Shown here piece by piece: positions 23,245 through 35,900 of a stretch of DNA of 64,000 nt. Within the stretch, counting starts at the first letter, position 1; every line of letters begins with the position of its first letter. The notes beneath the pieces are model-generated. The model searched no databases. It was not told the DNA's origin and worked only from the letters and a program-made list of their open reading frames with translations. This DNA is from Anas platyrhynchos (Eukaryota; Chordata; Aves; Anseriformes; Anatidae). Both the position numbers and the translations under genes were made by a program. Location of the stretch: the NCBI RefSeq assembly GCF_047663525.1, contig NC_092602.1, forward strand, positions 7,623,501 through 7,687,500, read 5' to 3'.

Positions 23245-23845
23245 GGATCAAAGTCAAAGCCTTTATTAAATGTTCCTTCTTTAAACAGACTGCATTTAAT
23301 TCCCCTTTTGTATCTGTGATTTCTAAGGCTGTTTTAAATACTGTGTTTTACAGGGATTTTCAGTCTTCAGAACCGTCACAAGCAGCAAGTTAGCAGTACA
23401 CAAAAACAATACGATTGAAATTTCACTGAGTTCTATTCCAGCTTCACAGGGTCTCTGGAAAAAACCAACAGTACTTTGAATACTGGAGTTTTTGAGTTTT
23501 TGCAGAGATCCTGGAAAAAAAAATAGGTATCACCAGAGTTTAAGCCTGATGTGCTCTAGCCACACCTCACAATTGGCCATAATTTACCAGTATTGATTAG
23601 TATATCTGTTTCTTGCGCATTATCTGTTTCAAAAAGGGGACCAAATTTTCAATTTTCAGCTAATGTGGGTCTAATTAAGGCTATTCTGGTATATTCGATA
23701 CTAAAATACTCTCTGGGAGTCCTTTTCATGAAATCCCATCAGAATTAACATTTTCAAAAATGAAAACATTTAAAATAGGTGTTTTGAGTTGAAATGCTGA
23801 TGCAGCGGTTGGTTCAGTGTTTTCTTGTCTTTTTGAGCTTTATTA
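23245..23845 (-). other. GCN1: GCN1 3' UTR (probable)
   Basis: About 0.6 kb from the stop codon to just past the AATAAA at 23262-23267, similar to the length I recall for the human 3' UTR. A much earlier hexamer overlaps the stop region (23839-23844). Confidence 0.65.
23262..23267 (-). terminator. GCN1: Main GCN1 poly(A) signal candidate
   Basis: AATAAA on the minus strand (TTTAATAAAGG), followed by GT/T-rich sequence (CTTCTGGTGTAAGCTGTTC) on the transcript strand. It best fits a functional poly(A) site. Confidence 0.6.
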
Positions 23846-23971
23846 TCACGTCAGTATAGTGTCATCTATCTGTTCGTCAGAGTCAGCCTGGCCAGCCAGC
23901 TTCTTAAGGGATCGCCTGCAGCTTTCGTTGAGAAGCTCCAAGCTGGCAGTATCCAGAATCTTGGAAACCGA
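23846..23971 (-). CDS. GCN1: GCN1 exon 58 (C-terminus)
   Basis: Residues about 2630-2670 then TGA; contains [14 protein letters not shown] and ends DDTILT. Three in-frame stops (TGA TAA TAA) follow directly. Acceptor CCACAG. Confidence 0.97.
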   Translation of the reverse strand, partial: SVSKILDTASLELLNESCRRSLKKLAGQADSDEQIDDTILT

Positions 23972-26900
23972 CTGTGGAAGGAAGACAACACCAATTACCA
24001 ATTCCTTAGGATACACCATTCAAAATAACAAATTTCAGTGCCTCACAAGGCATATTTGTCTACAATTTTTCAAATATGCCCAAAGCCTTCATCTGGTTTT
24101 ATGATTCCAAACATAAGACCTATCCAAAACCAACTAGGACTTTGAAAAGAGGTCTGGATATGGATGTAGCAAAAGGGTATTCATTCCATCCATCCTAAAA
24201 ATACTCTCTCTAGCACCACTAATGCTGCAATAGGATTATACAGGTGACAACAGAAATAAACTACCAGTCCTAGCTGAGGTAACTACAGCACTGTAAGGCT
24301 TGAGGCATTTTGAAAGCAAGTCTGCTGTTGTAAACATTAAGGGTTCATTAAATACCTTGATCTTCTCAATACTGCACGGTATGATTGTACAGCATCAGAT
24401 AATTTGCACATTTCTTCAAAGCTTAGCAAGAGAATAGTGATGAAGGCTTAAATGCAAATAAGGAACATCCCACTCCATCTATTCCATAAAGAGACTGCCA
24501 GCACCTCCCGAGACTCCAGACCCAACACTTAAAACAACCAAAGGCAGAGCCACGTGACACAGCCTGCTACCGGTGGTTACGTTTTCTTCTGTCTCATACC
24601 TCAAGTACTTGTTCACCCGCTCTCATCTTCAGAAGGTTAACAATGGCTTGGTCACTGTAGGCTCTTACGCTCGTGTTTTTATCCTTTGTGTTGTCCAGAA
24701 GTGCTTTGAGAATTGGTTTTATTGTCTGAGGATCCAGTGCGGGAAGATGGCTTTTATTTGCCCACCAGATCATCTTCTCCGCAACTAACTTTATGTCACT
24801 GGATGAGTTCTGGAGACACTGAATGAGACAAAGATGGTCTTAAATTCAGATATACCAAGGACAGGCATTTAAAGCACATTTACCTTTTTTCTAATTCAAG
24901 TATGTTAAGCTACAACAAGAAAAACAAGCAGTCTTCAACTCACAGATACACAAGAGAGAAACATGTTAGTTATAAACGAGTTTTACTAAACTTACATATA
25001 CAGTAAGAGAAGATTAAACCTTGAAAACAAGATACTTTTTCAAAAGAAAGCTTCTAAAAATGTGGTTGTTGGCAGGGTCACATGCTTCTCTTTCAGCATT
25101 CTCAGGAAATGACAGTGACCACTGAATGCAGCAAAAGCTGACAGTGTTAGGACCTCTGTAAAATACACTCGATTAGCAGCAACAGCCCACTCAATCTCTG
25201 ATTAGCGTTTAAGGCACATTTCAATAGGATATTTCATTTTAAAATAAAAAACTGAGAGATGCTTCTTTTGATTTAATCTCAACATATTAGAACATGAAAA
25301 CTAACATTTAAACATCAACTATTAATACCATGATAAAGGTATTGTGACAATTGTGATACTTATTTTATATTTTAACATAATACTACGATACAAATTGATG
25401 CATGGATGTAGAATTTCAAACAAAAAGATTGCTTCGAAGAATTATAGCCTCCATGTCAATTTGCATGTTTGATAGACTGAAATGTAAAACCTGAAAATGT
25501 AACGCATTTTTATTTACAATAAAGATAACAGACAAAATAAAAAGCAGCAGCTCACCTGCTCTTGCACTACTTCTCAATCTATCTTCCCTTACCTTTTCTA
25601 AGACATTAAAAAGGATCCTGAGGTTCTAACGTTCAAAATCAGATTCCTTCTACTTTCATGGGGAAAAAAATAAACCAGAACAACAGAGAAAGGAATTCTG
25701 AAGTAGATTATTTAAATAGATATGAATTGGAAAAAAGCATTGACTTCAATATTCACTTTTCTTCCAGGCTCTAGGAGCTACTCCATTCAAAAAAAAAAAA
25801 AAAAAAAAAAAGTTGAAAAGTAGTGCAGCAAAACCAGGGAGGAAAGGAGTGGGTATTTGGCACCTTTCTAACAAAATCCGTTAGCAACCTTAAAAAACAA
25901 ACAGACAACTCCCCTGCTACAGTTTTCCACCTCTGCCAGCTGTTTGTTATTGCAAAGGAAAAAAAATCACAATGAACACAGAACAAAAGTCAAATTTCCA
26001 TATTACAACAGAGATGGTGGTATTGTGTTTGCAGCTACAAAGTAGGCTAGTAAAGGTATTCTGTCTGTGCTTTGCTACAAAAAACGACTTATCTAGATTT
26101 CCAAGCATCAAGGGATTTAGAGCTTCCCAAAATAAGGGAGCTGAGGTTTCAGCTTTAATGCTATATTACAATACAGATATTTTGTAAAGAAAACCACCTA
26201 TGAATTAGCTGAAAGAAAGATCATATGACACTAGTTAAGATCCCAGGAAAACAATACCAGGTAGCATAAACAGTCTTACCTTAATAAAGAGGTTGGAAAG
26301 TTTTGGAGGCAGGTTCCCCCCTTCTTCCATGTGGTACTTCATAAGAAAGCCCATCCCTCTGATGCCACTAACTGCAATGGGTATCTTCAACATAAAAACA
26401 GAAACTGATGTGTAGAGTTCAACAGCCCCCATAACTAGGCCCATAGTTACAGACTCTACAGAGCCTGTACTAGTTGCAGGCCCACAGACTGGTGAGCTTT
26501 TGCAAAAGGCTAAACAGATCTTTAAAAGAATGGTAGCATGCAACTCATAAAAACAACGTAATGTTATTGGATAAGTATTATAAAAATCATGATGCGGCTG
26601 TGAGCTACATGGAATGTGGTGGCAGATCGCACATGGCCCACAAGTTCTCAATGCTAAGTTATTCGTGCAACCTTATTTTTAAAGTCTTCCTCCCAAATTG
26701 AAATATTTGAATTTGTAGACCTGGCCTGTGAATAAGAACTATAATAGGACAGCAGAAGTGTAATTTACCCCCAGTGAAAGTTGCTCCACGTCTGAAGATT
26801 ATTTAATCTTCATCTCCACAGAGACCAGAACTCAAAGAATCAGAACAGTCACGTCATTTCACTCTAAAACTGCATCTAGTCAAGGGAGAACATTCAGACT

Positions 26901-29900
26901 GCACTTGGGAATTTTTTGTTCCATTTTTTTTGGTATTACAGTGGACTTGTGCACCTTTTAAAACTACTCCCACAAGCACTTGAACAGAACTTGCCCACCC
27001 TCAGGTAGTGCTTACCCTGTCAGCGGTGGCATTGCTGAGGATCATCTCCTGAACACTGTTGTAGTATTTGGGGGAACACAGCCTGTAAGGAGCAACATTT
27101 ACAGCCACCGAGAGGGCCAGGCTTCGTCCATGTCTCACCATCCAGTCAATTCCAGAGACATCTGCTAGAAATGACAGAAAAAAAAATACCTCTAAAAATG
27201 CTACATTTGAGAAAGTATTTGTCAGTTTGTCAACTCCCTTAGATAAAATGAAATAATTAACAACATCTAAAGCAGCATCTTCCTTTCTCCACTCCTCCCA
27301 AAGAGCCATATACACTGTGCTAAACCACAGCACCACTATCAGATGGGAACACCCTCTGGGCAGCTATGGAAACCTGACACAAAGAAATGACTCTGCATTG
27401 TTGAACCTGGCTATTTCTGATGGTCTTCCAAGTCACATGTAGTCGGGCCCACATCACTTAGTGCATGAAGCAACTTGCCTTTGGAATTACATAAGCTTTA
27501 CAATTTTATTCGTGTCAAAAGTAATCTGTAATTTGAAACCAGGTAACATATTTCCTTTTTTATAATTCCATAGAGTATCATTGCACTCCCAACCTACAGT
27601 TTCTCACAAAATTCATGCATTTGTCTAAGTGAAAGGTTAATTTTCCAAAAGCACCTGAAGCCACCAGATTTGGTCTACAATAAGCATAAGCCAATCTAAG
27701 ATCACAGTGTCATCAACTAAGGTGGGACAGCCCTCCCTCCACCCTTCCTCAACATCCTGTCACCTCCCATCCTCTGCGTCAGCACTAAGCAATTACTTGG
27801 CCATGCTGGTACTTTCATCAACTCACCTGAAAACAAATCCAGAAAAAATACAGGTAAACCTAAATTACAGCAGTGTACCAGAGTGTACACATGAACAGCC
27901 AAGAGCAAAAAAAAAAAAAGTACAAGGAAATCTGAAGATTCACGTTTAAGATAAGAAGGAGGAACCTAAATCACTTAGTCATAAAGTTTTCCCAAACCAC
28001 TGGCTAAGAAAGTATCTTCCCCTGCTTTTCAGGTTTGGTTCTGGTGGTCACGGTAACTTCACCTACCCAGTAAGTGTTGCTGGAGAACAGTACTGAGCTC
28101 CTCTTCTGACAGAAATGCACAGAGTTCTGCCAAGCAGCCAGCTGAGGCCATGCGGGTGGCATCCTAATGAGGGAAGGAGAGAAAGAGTAATGCTGGTGGG
28201 ACACAACGCACATCACCGATCAGGAGCAAGAAGAGCAAGTGACAGAAGATGATATGAAATAAAAGGAGAAGGGGGAAAATGTACTAGTAGGCACCCTTTC
28301 ACTCCTAGTACTACCTGTGTGTCATTTCATGAGGTTTCTTGTACAGAATGGAATTTAAAGCCTCTTCCACAGTCAAAGAAAAGCCAGCAAAGATTGAATA
28401 ATTAGAGGTCTCATATAAATTCTGACTTGTTAACAAGCCATAAAGATGAAAGTGAGTGTTTCAAAAGATATGTTAACACTTACATTTTGATTCATAGTCT
28501 AGAAAATAAGCATTACTTCTAGCCATCTCTAGATAAGCTTATCTCTGTAATAAACTCATACTACTTTGAATTTAAAGCTTCCAGACTTTTGTAGGTTTGG
28601 CTTGCTTATGCAACTATAATATCACTGCTATTCTCCACCCTCAAACTTCAAATCCAGTGGGATTTTTTCTGGTTTTGTTTCTAGCATGACAACAGTTGTA
28701 TGTCTGCATTAAAACAAACAAAAAAAATAACTAAGATTATTTATTTTAATCTCACATATGATACTGTTGCTGTCATATATAGAAAACCCTTTATTAAACT
28801 TAGTATTTCTTATCTATTGGAGAAAAATGTGTCATTAGCAAAGAAATTCCTCACAGTAAATGACAACCCCCACCTCAGAGCCTACAGACACATGTGTGTG
28901 CATACACCGAAGGTACTGCAGGTTTTTTCTGCGATAAAAAGCAAATCCTGACTTCAGATCTTTCTCAAGCACGTCGGTGAGGAACTGCAGGTCAAACCCA
29001 CATAGACGGTTGCTAAGGAAACATTAAACTCACAGGTTTTCAGAGTTAAAAGTAACTGGCTAGAGATCTCCAATTCTAGCACCTGGCTCTCAGTTAAGGT
29101 TCCAACACGACTGATTTTACAGATCGCATTCAGTTTAGTGAGCAATGCCCAACTAAAATGCTTCTTTATGTAAGTTTCTTTCCCCAGAAGGTATTTTAGA
29201 AAATAATTTCGTTAGGAAGTTCAGATGGCAAGTTGAAAAGTAAGACTGTCCATAACAGGGATCCTTTGCAGCTGTCTGAAGCAATACCTCATCATGTCCC
29301 AGCATCCCCAGAAGCAGCGTGCTGATATTCTTCCTAATTGCAGCATCTACTTTTGCACCAGCTCCTCGTGTCACAAACCGCAGAGCTTGCAGCATCGTGT
29401 CCCTAGAAGTGATAACAACGTACAGTCAGAGATTGCCTCTTCCCTCACCCTAAAGAATAAACTGAGCTCTGGACAGCCCTAAGAATTTCTCACACAGAAA
29501 TTAGATTAACACGCCTTGCCGTTTAGGAGACTCATGTTCCTTCCACTGATAAGAGCTGCATGCTAGAGAATATTTCCATGTTTGTGTCTGTCTCTTACAA
29601 CATAAATAACTTCTGACTATTCAAAGATTTTAAAGAAATAAATCAGGAAATCAACTTGTTAGGGATCTGTATGTGTAGGTCCCTTCCAATCCCTAACATT
29701 TTGTGATTCAAGAGGGAGAAGAACTGAGCAGATGCCAAGTAACACCTCCCTGAAGTCACACACCAGGGCTTAGCTTTTGACCCAGAAAGTCCCTATCATC
29801 CACGTCCTTGGTTTTACAACTCTTGATTAATAGTAAATAAATCTTACTCTCAGAACTAAGGGAGGGAAGAAATTCTACTCAAATAGCTACAGTAGCTCTG

Positions 29901-32900
29901 CCATTCTAGCCCAGCAAAGTTTGAGGTACCACCTCCACCTTACCTGATGGCAGAGTCATCACTGGAACGAATTCCATTCAATAGCTCAGTAAAGAGAGGA
30001 TCCACTTTTACGTGGATAACAATGAGTTTGCCAAGAGCATCAGCAGCTTTGAGCCGAACAGCACGGTTGGAGTCTTGCAGAGCTTTGGTGAAGGTTGTTT
30101 GCAACTGAGGCAAAAATGGTTTCAGGGCAATCTCAACCTACACCAGAGATGAAAGAAGGAAAAGTGATGCAGACGAGTCTGAAACAGTGGCTATAAATTG
30201 AGACCTGTAAACAGCACGACTTGTATAGCAGTCAATTATCACAGTAGCAAATAGCCCTTACTCAGATCTACCACGCCACTAAAACAGGAAGAACACAAAC
30301 ACTGCTTTACCATGAAATGTTTATTCATTTCAAACCTAACCTTCTTTTCTGTAGACTGAAATACAAGGGAAATATTAAAAGATTTCTACACAATCATGAA
30401 CGTTCTTTTCTGTGGAAAGCACTGAATAAAAGCTCAGCTCAGTTCAAATGCATGAGATTATCATCTTTGAACTTAACATTTCACAAAATGGGGAGAATGC
30501 ATGAGAAAAATTAATTACACGGTAGTTTTTAATCAAGTGAAAGTGCGAACAGCATTTAGCAATATTTCTAAGAGGCCCAGTGATTCAAAAATAGGGCACT
30601 TATTTTCGGTAGGCCAGTTGCAGTGCCATTCCTAAATATCAGATCTACACCATCAGGTATCCTAACTATATTTAAATGAAGAGCAACAGATTTTAGGAAG
30701 GTTATCACAGTATATGTTCACAAACCAGTCAATTACTTTGAATCTTACCTTGGCTAAAAGAAGGCTTAATGTTTCAAGCAGAGCCACCTTGACATTCCAG
30801 CTGAACCGATCTCCCAAGATCCGAATGAGTGGTCCAGTAATGCTTACCACAGATGGTTTAAGAGCTTCAGCAGAAGTCAGCTTAATAACTAGCCCTAAGG
30901 CCTTTGCTGCTTCCTCCTTTTGCTCTGGATTGCCAGTTAGAACACCTTCCCGCAGCACCAGGAGTATAGAAGTCACTCCCTGTCATGACAATTAGATAAA
31001 AAAGCTTAGAAGCTACGATGCAAAAAATGTCTTATTTTTGCTTCTGTTATACACCAGATGAACAAGCTTGGAGAGTTTCTCTCAATTTCCTGTTGACCTT
31101 CAGCTGCCTGCTTCCACATTTACAGAGCTACTTTTATTCAGCTTGATTTCATGCATCTACGCCTTGCTAAGCCAGTTGCTATGAGGAAAGTGCTGGTGGA
31201 TGAGAGAATTTTTAAACCAGAGAAATTTGGCACACAAGTCCAGCATTACACCTCCACAAGAAGCAGCCAGCAGTCATGACTTACATGCATAACAGAATTG
31301 TCAAAAATCTTGTTACAAAAGGAGTTGCCTGCAAGGTAATTCAAGAGCTGGAATAGCCTACAAAAAGTCTCCAACATGTGGATTTGGATTTTTTTCAGTA
31401 TTTCTAATAGCTGTAACATCATATCAATCAAAACCCCCAAAGGGTGGAACATGATGGCTGTGACGATGCCACCTTTGCATCACATGCTCATTCTGATCCT
31501 TTACCTTCTTAGGAATGCAGAATCCTGGCACATGCTCTCCTTTGGCCTCGTTCCCTACAGCCCGGATGTCCCTGTGTAAGTCCTCAATGAGGGCAAGCTG
31601 GTTCCCAGCATCTAATTTCTGCAGGAGAAAGGGGTAAGACAAAGATGAGGTAACGTCACGACCAGCTTTTCTTTCTGAATTCTCAGGTGTGTCAAGAGAA
31701 GGCAGCTGTTTCCTGCCTCTTCCAAAGGCCTGCTCCTTCACTCATAATGCTGATGTCAGGCTCAGCCTGTAACTCTCAAATCTTTGCAGTATTTGCAAAT
31801 GTAAATGCCGTTTACAGACAAAACAAAAGGTTCAATTCAGGCAGTATTTTAGCAGCTCTATCCCCGCTTTCTCCTTGCCAGCCATTACCACCGTAACCTT
31901 TTTAAGCTGCATCTTACCTTCGTGATGGAATTAAGCGCATCCCAGCTTTCATTCAAAACTACAGGATTGGTATCATTAAATAGTCGTATCAAGCCTGAAA
32001 CCAGGTTCTTGAGATGCCCAGTATAGTCTGCTTTTGTCTTGGAGCAGTAGATATTCAGAATGACAGCTGCTGCCTGTCTCATTCCCACCTCAGGGCTGCG
32101 GGTAGCTTCTAGCAAATCTTCAGTTATAATTCTCTGTCCAACATCATCTTCCACGGACAGGATTACAGACTGGCAGTTTGCCATCTCCTAAAGAGTCCAA
32201 ATTAACTTTACATTAACTCTCAAATAGAATAAAGCCAGATTTAGCACCAGGTTTGCCTGTGTTATCCAAAGCATTATCTCTTAGATAAATACTACAATAT
32301 ATCCCACTTGCTGATCTTTTCTTATGGAATAGCTGGTCACACTGCCATTAAAAGCTCAATTCAAAACCAATTTCCCACTCATATTTCAGTCCTTATATTT
32401 AGTGACAAATTTTAGGGTTAAAAAAAGCTATAAATGGGTCACCAGTCCTGGAGCAAACACAGGTATATAACCAACTCTCAGCATTTAACAAGTGACCTGA
32501 ACTCTTGCACAGACAGCTCTGCAGCTGCAGAAGGGCTAACTTCCAAAAATTAGAGTAGCTCAGTCTGCCTGGTCTTATTTACCCCCAGACACCATGGGTC
32601 TTGTCAGATAAATTACCTAAATAAAAAAAAAGTTGAGGCTTTGCATCATAATACTAATTACAAGCACGTCTAGAAGCTGAGTGAAAGGGCATCTTCAGCA
32701 GACAGAAAAGAGGACTTTATCACCAACATTCCCAATTCACCAACTTGTGTACATGTCTATATTCAGTCACAGCTCCAGGATGTTCTCTGGAGTCCAAATA
32801 ACAGATGTTTCTGAAAGCAGTTAAGAAGGAGTGCTGCGTGCAAAATAGGAGATTTTCTCCTTCCAGCCCTTTAATCTCTCAGTCTTCTATACCAATAATA

Positions 32901-35900
32901 AATAAAGCTAACTAGACACTCTGGCAGCTCTCCAAGAATAAGTAAACTGAGAATTGCATCTTGTTGCAGGCCAAAGAGACTTTCATACGGATACAAATGG
33001 ATTTGGAAAGCATATGTTTTTCAACTTTCAATATGCCACCAGGCAAGAAAATTCAGCCTGAAGAAGCTAGTGGATGGAATATGCAATCTGTGAATCTAGA
33101 GAACACAGGTTCTGTGCTGAGAAATAAACCCAAAGCACTATCTTCAGGCAACCAGTCATAACACAGAACTGAACCGTGGTACTTGCCAGTTGCTCTTCAC
33201 TAGTCCCCAGCTTCTCTTTCAGTGCAGACATCATAGCAGGCAGGATGACACTCAAGTGCCTTGTCAGAGCATCCCCTGCTACTGATGAGAGGAAAGCTAG
33301 CACACGGGTATTCACGGGGGGAGTAGTCAGCTAGAAAAATAAATAAATAAAAAATAAAAGATGAGTAAGAAGTTTCTTCAGAAGGAATGAATTTTAAGTC
33401 ATCTATAACAGGAGAAAGTTTTAAGTATGACTGCATCAGAACTGCAGTGACAATGTTTTGAGCATAAAATTGGAAGAAAACTTCAAAATATTTTGTCATC
33501 AGTCCAAAGAAATCTGGCAGAAAATAGAATAAAAACATAGCTCTGAAGTTTGTTTCCAGTTGTACCTTTGGCACCAAATAAGGCAACACCACCCGGCTCT
33601 TGACAGCCATGACTTGTTTAAGACCATCCACAGCAAAGTCAGATGTCTCTTCATTATCCTACAGGGAGAGAGAACATTACAAACCTGAGACATGATTTGT
33701 GACACACCAAGCTAAACCTTGTTTCAAGTGACAATTCACCACGTGATCATATAACCAGTACTTACACAGGTCCTTCTGTCTAAAAATGTTCTTATATAGC
33801 TAAAACCTAAAAATGCTCTTATGTCACATTTTTCTGATGTGACATATCAGGCACGGTGGCCAATTTATGGAGGTGACAATGGCAATTCCCTAGCAGAGCC
33901 AGATGCAGCAATTCTCAGGCTTGTGCTTTAGCCACAAGACTTGCCCTGCTGATGGCTAGGCATGACTAGGAGGAGACAGTGTAGAGATGCCACTCCCTGG
34001 AAGGGTCTGCCAATGCAAGCTTCCCTCTCCTTTAAGCTAGTCATTCAAAACTTGTCCCACAACATCATTAAGTTGTTGACTAAAGCTGAGTAATGCTTAC
34101 CAGCTGCTTCAACAAAAATGGCAGGATATCCTCAAGAGCTTGATGTCCAATTGTTGAGTGCAACTGTTCAAATGTTTTAGCCGCGGCCTCTCTGACTTCT
34201 TCCAGAGGGTCACACAGAGCTTTTCTCACTGTAGGAACTAGGGACTCGGAGAAAACAAGTACCTGAAAACAAAGATAAAATTACAGAATATCTAAAGCAC
34301 AATGGACATGTGCAACTCAGTAGGATAGCTAAGAACAAGAATTTACACAGTGAACACTAACTTTCTGTTTGCTTGAAATATACCAGAAGAAAATAAGGAT
34401 TAATCAAAGATTTGCAATGCTCTAAGGATACCTTGTGATTTTTTTTTATTATGATAGCTCATAAAAGTCAGAACTGTGCAATGGCTTAAATATATCAACA
34501 GATGCAAATGTGTACATTTGCCTCAATAGCAACTCATCAATTATAAGTCCTGAATCTAGTCCATAAAAGATGTCCAATACTGTCATTGTATTTTCGTGTC
34601 TCAACTGCAACCCCAGCATTGTAACAAATACCTAGGAAATGGCAAATTTCACCTTCCTTATTTAACTTACCGCATCTCTGCTGGTAGATTTCATTATCTC
34701 ACTCAGCCCAATGCAGACTCCTTGTCTTTCATCATTTTTGTCTGACCTCAGTCCATCTTCCAGAATAGGAATGATTTCAGGAAGGATCTTCTCTCCTAAC
34801 TTCCGGACAAGGTCTCCCAAAGTCCGTGCTGCAACCTATCCCCCAAAAATTACTTAATTAGTTTTCTTGTTTTATAAAACTTAAGAAGCTGAATTTTAAG
34901 CGAAAGTTAGCTTTTGACTATAAATTACCATTCACAGTATAGAAAGAGTAGTAGCAATGGAAACAACACTGTAACAAGTAGTCGTAGAAAAATAGTTTTA
35001 CTGTCATCACAGTTGACTTCAGTAAAGAGAGAACTCATACTCACTGTCAGCCCAATTAAATTCATTATAGTTTTAGAGTGATTCATAAAAGAATTCTCCC
35101 ATGTTCTTCATGGATTAGTTTATAAAGTCTGCAGTAACAGGAATGCATTACTCAGTTTCTCACCGTTCGCTTATCTGCGCAAGTACTGGCTAAGAATTTC
35201 AGCAGAAGCCCAAAGAGGGTTGGCAAAATTTCACGCAGTGTGCGAGGAGTGTTTGAGACTACAATCTTCCAGACATGTAAGGAGGCTTGACGCACTACCA
35301 GCTGGGTGTCAGAGCGGCCCATGTACAGCCCTGCCAGCACCCTGTTCCTCCTCTCCACACCAAGAGCATTAATGATAGCCTGAAAAGAAACAGCATAAAA
35401 TTGTATTATCCATTCCTGAAGCTTACAAAAAGAACAAGATACATGCTTATTCGATATGTCTTTCCAGCAGGCTTTCCAAGCTGATTTTAAAAAAAAGCAC
35501 AACAGACAGGAAAAGCTTTACCTTATTTGATTGGGCTGTTCCAAAATTGTCATCCTCTGAGGCAGTTTCTGTGGTCATTTTTCCAGTGACTCCCGAGATA
35601 TGGAATAAAAGATCTCCAAGGAGCTGAACTGAGCTAAACCTGGCAACAGAAAGCAAGTCAAGTGTTACAAAACAGGGTAATCAGGCAGTCCCTGTCCAAA
35701 TATATCAAATAGAGACATGAACAAAATGCAAGGCAAAGAGTTAGGTCAGCAATGAAATGCTGTATGGGCTGATACATAAGATCGTTCTGCCTACATGCCT
35801 GTGAACAAGCATGCTAGAAAGAAGGGGAAGGAATGAATTTCAAGCCAGACTGGACAAGAAAGTTCCTGTATCAAAGCAATGTATCAGGGAATTGTGTGGA

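Noticed and set aside
25771..25986. Poly(A) run as the tail of a processed pseudogene or retroposon
   Set aside because: No coding remnant, target-site duplication or repeat body could be seen next to the 23-base run.
33182..33187. A GT donor inside GCAAGT after GCN1 exon 48 instead of the GC donor
   Set aside because: It would add four bases and shift the frame relative to exon 49. The GC donor exactly restores the conserved EEQL-EMANC junction.
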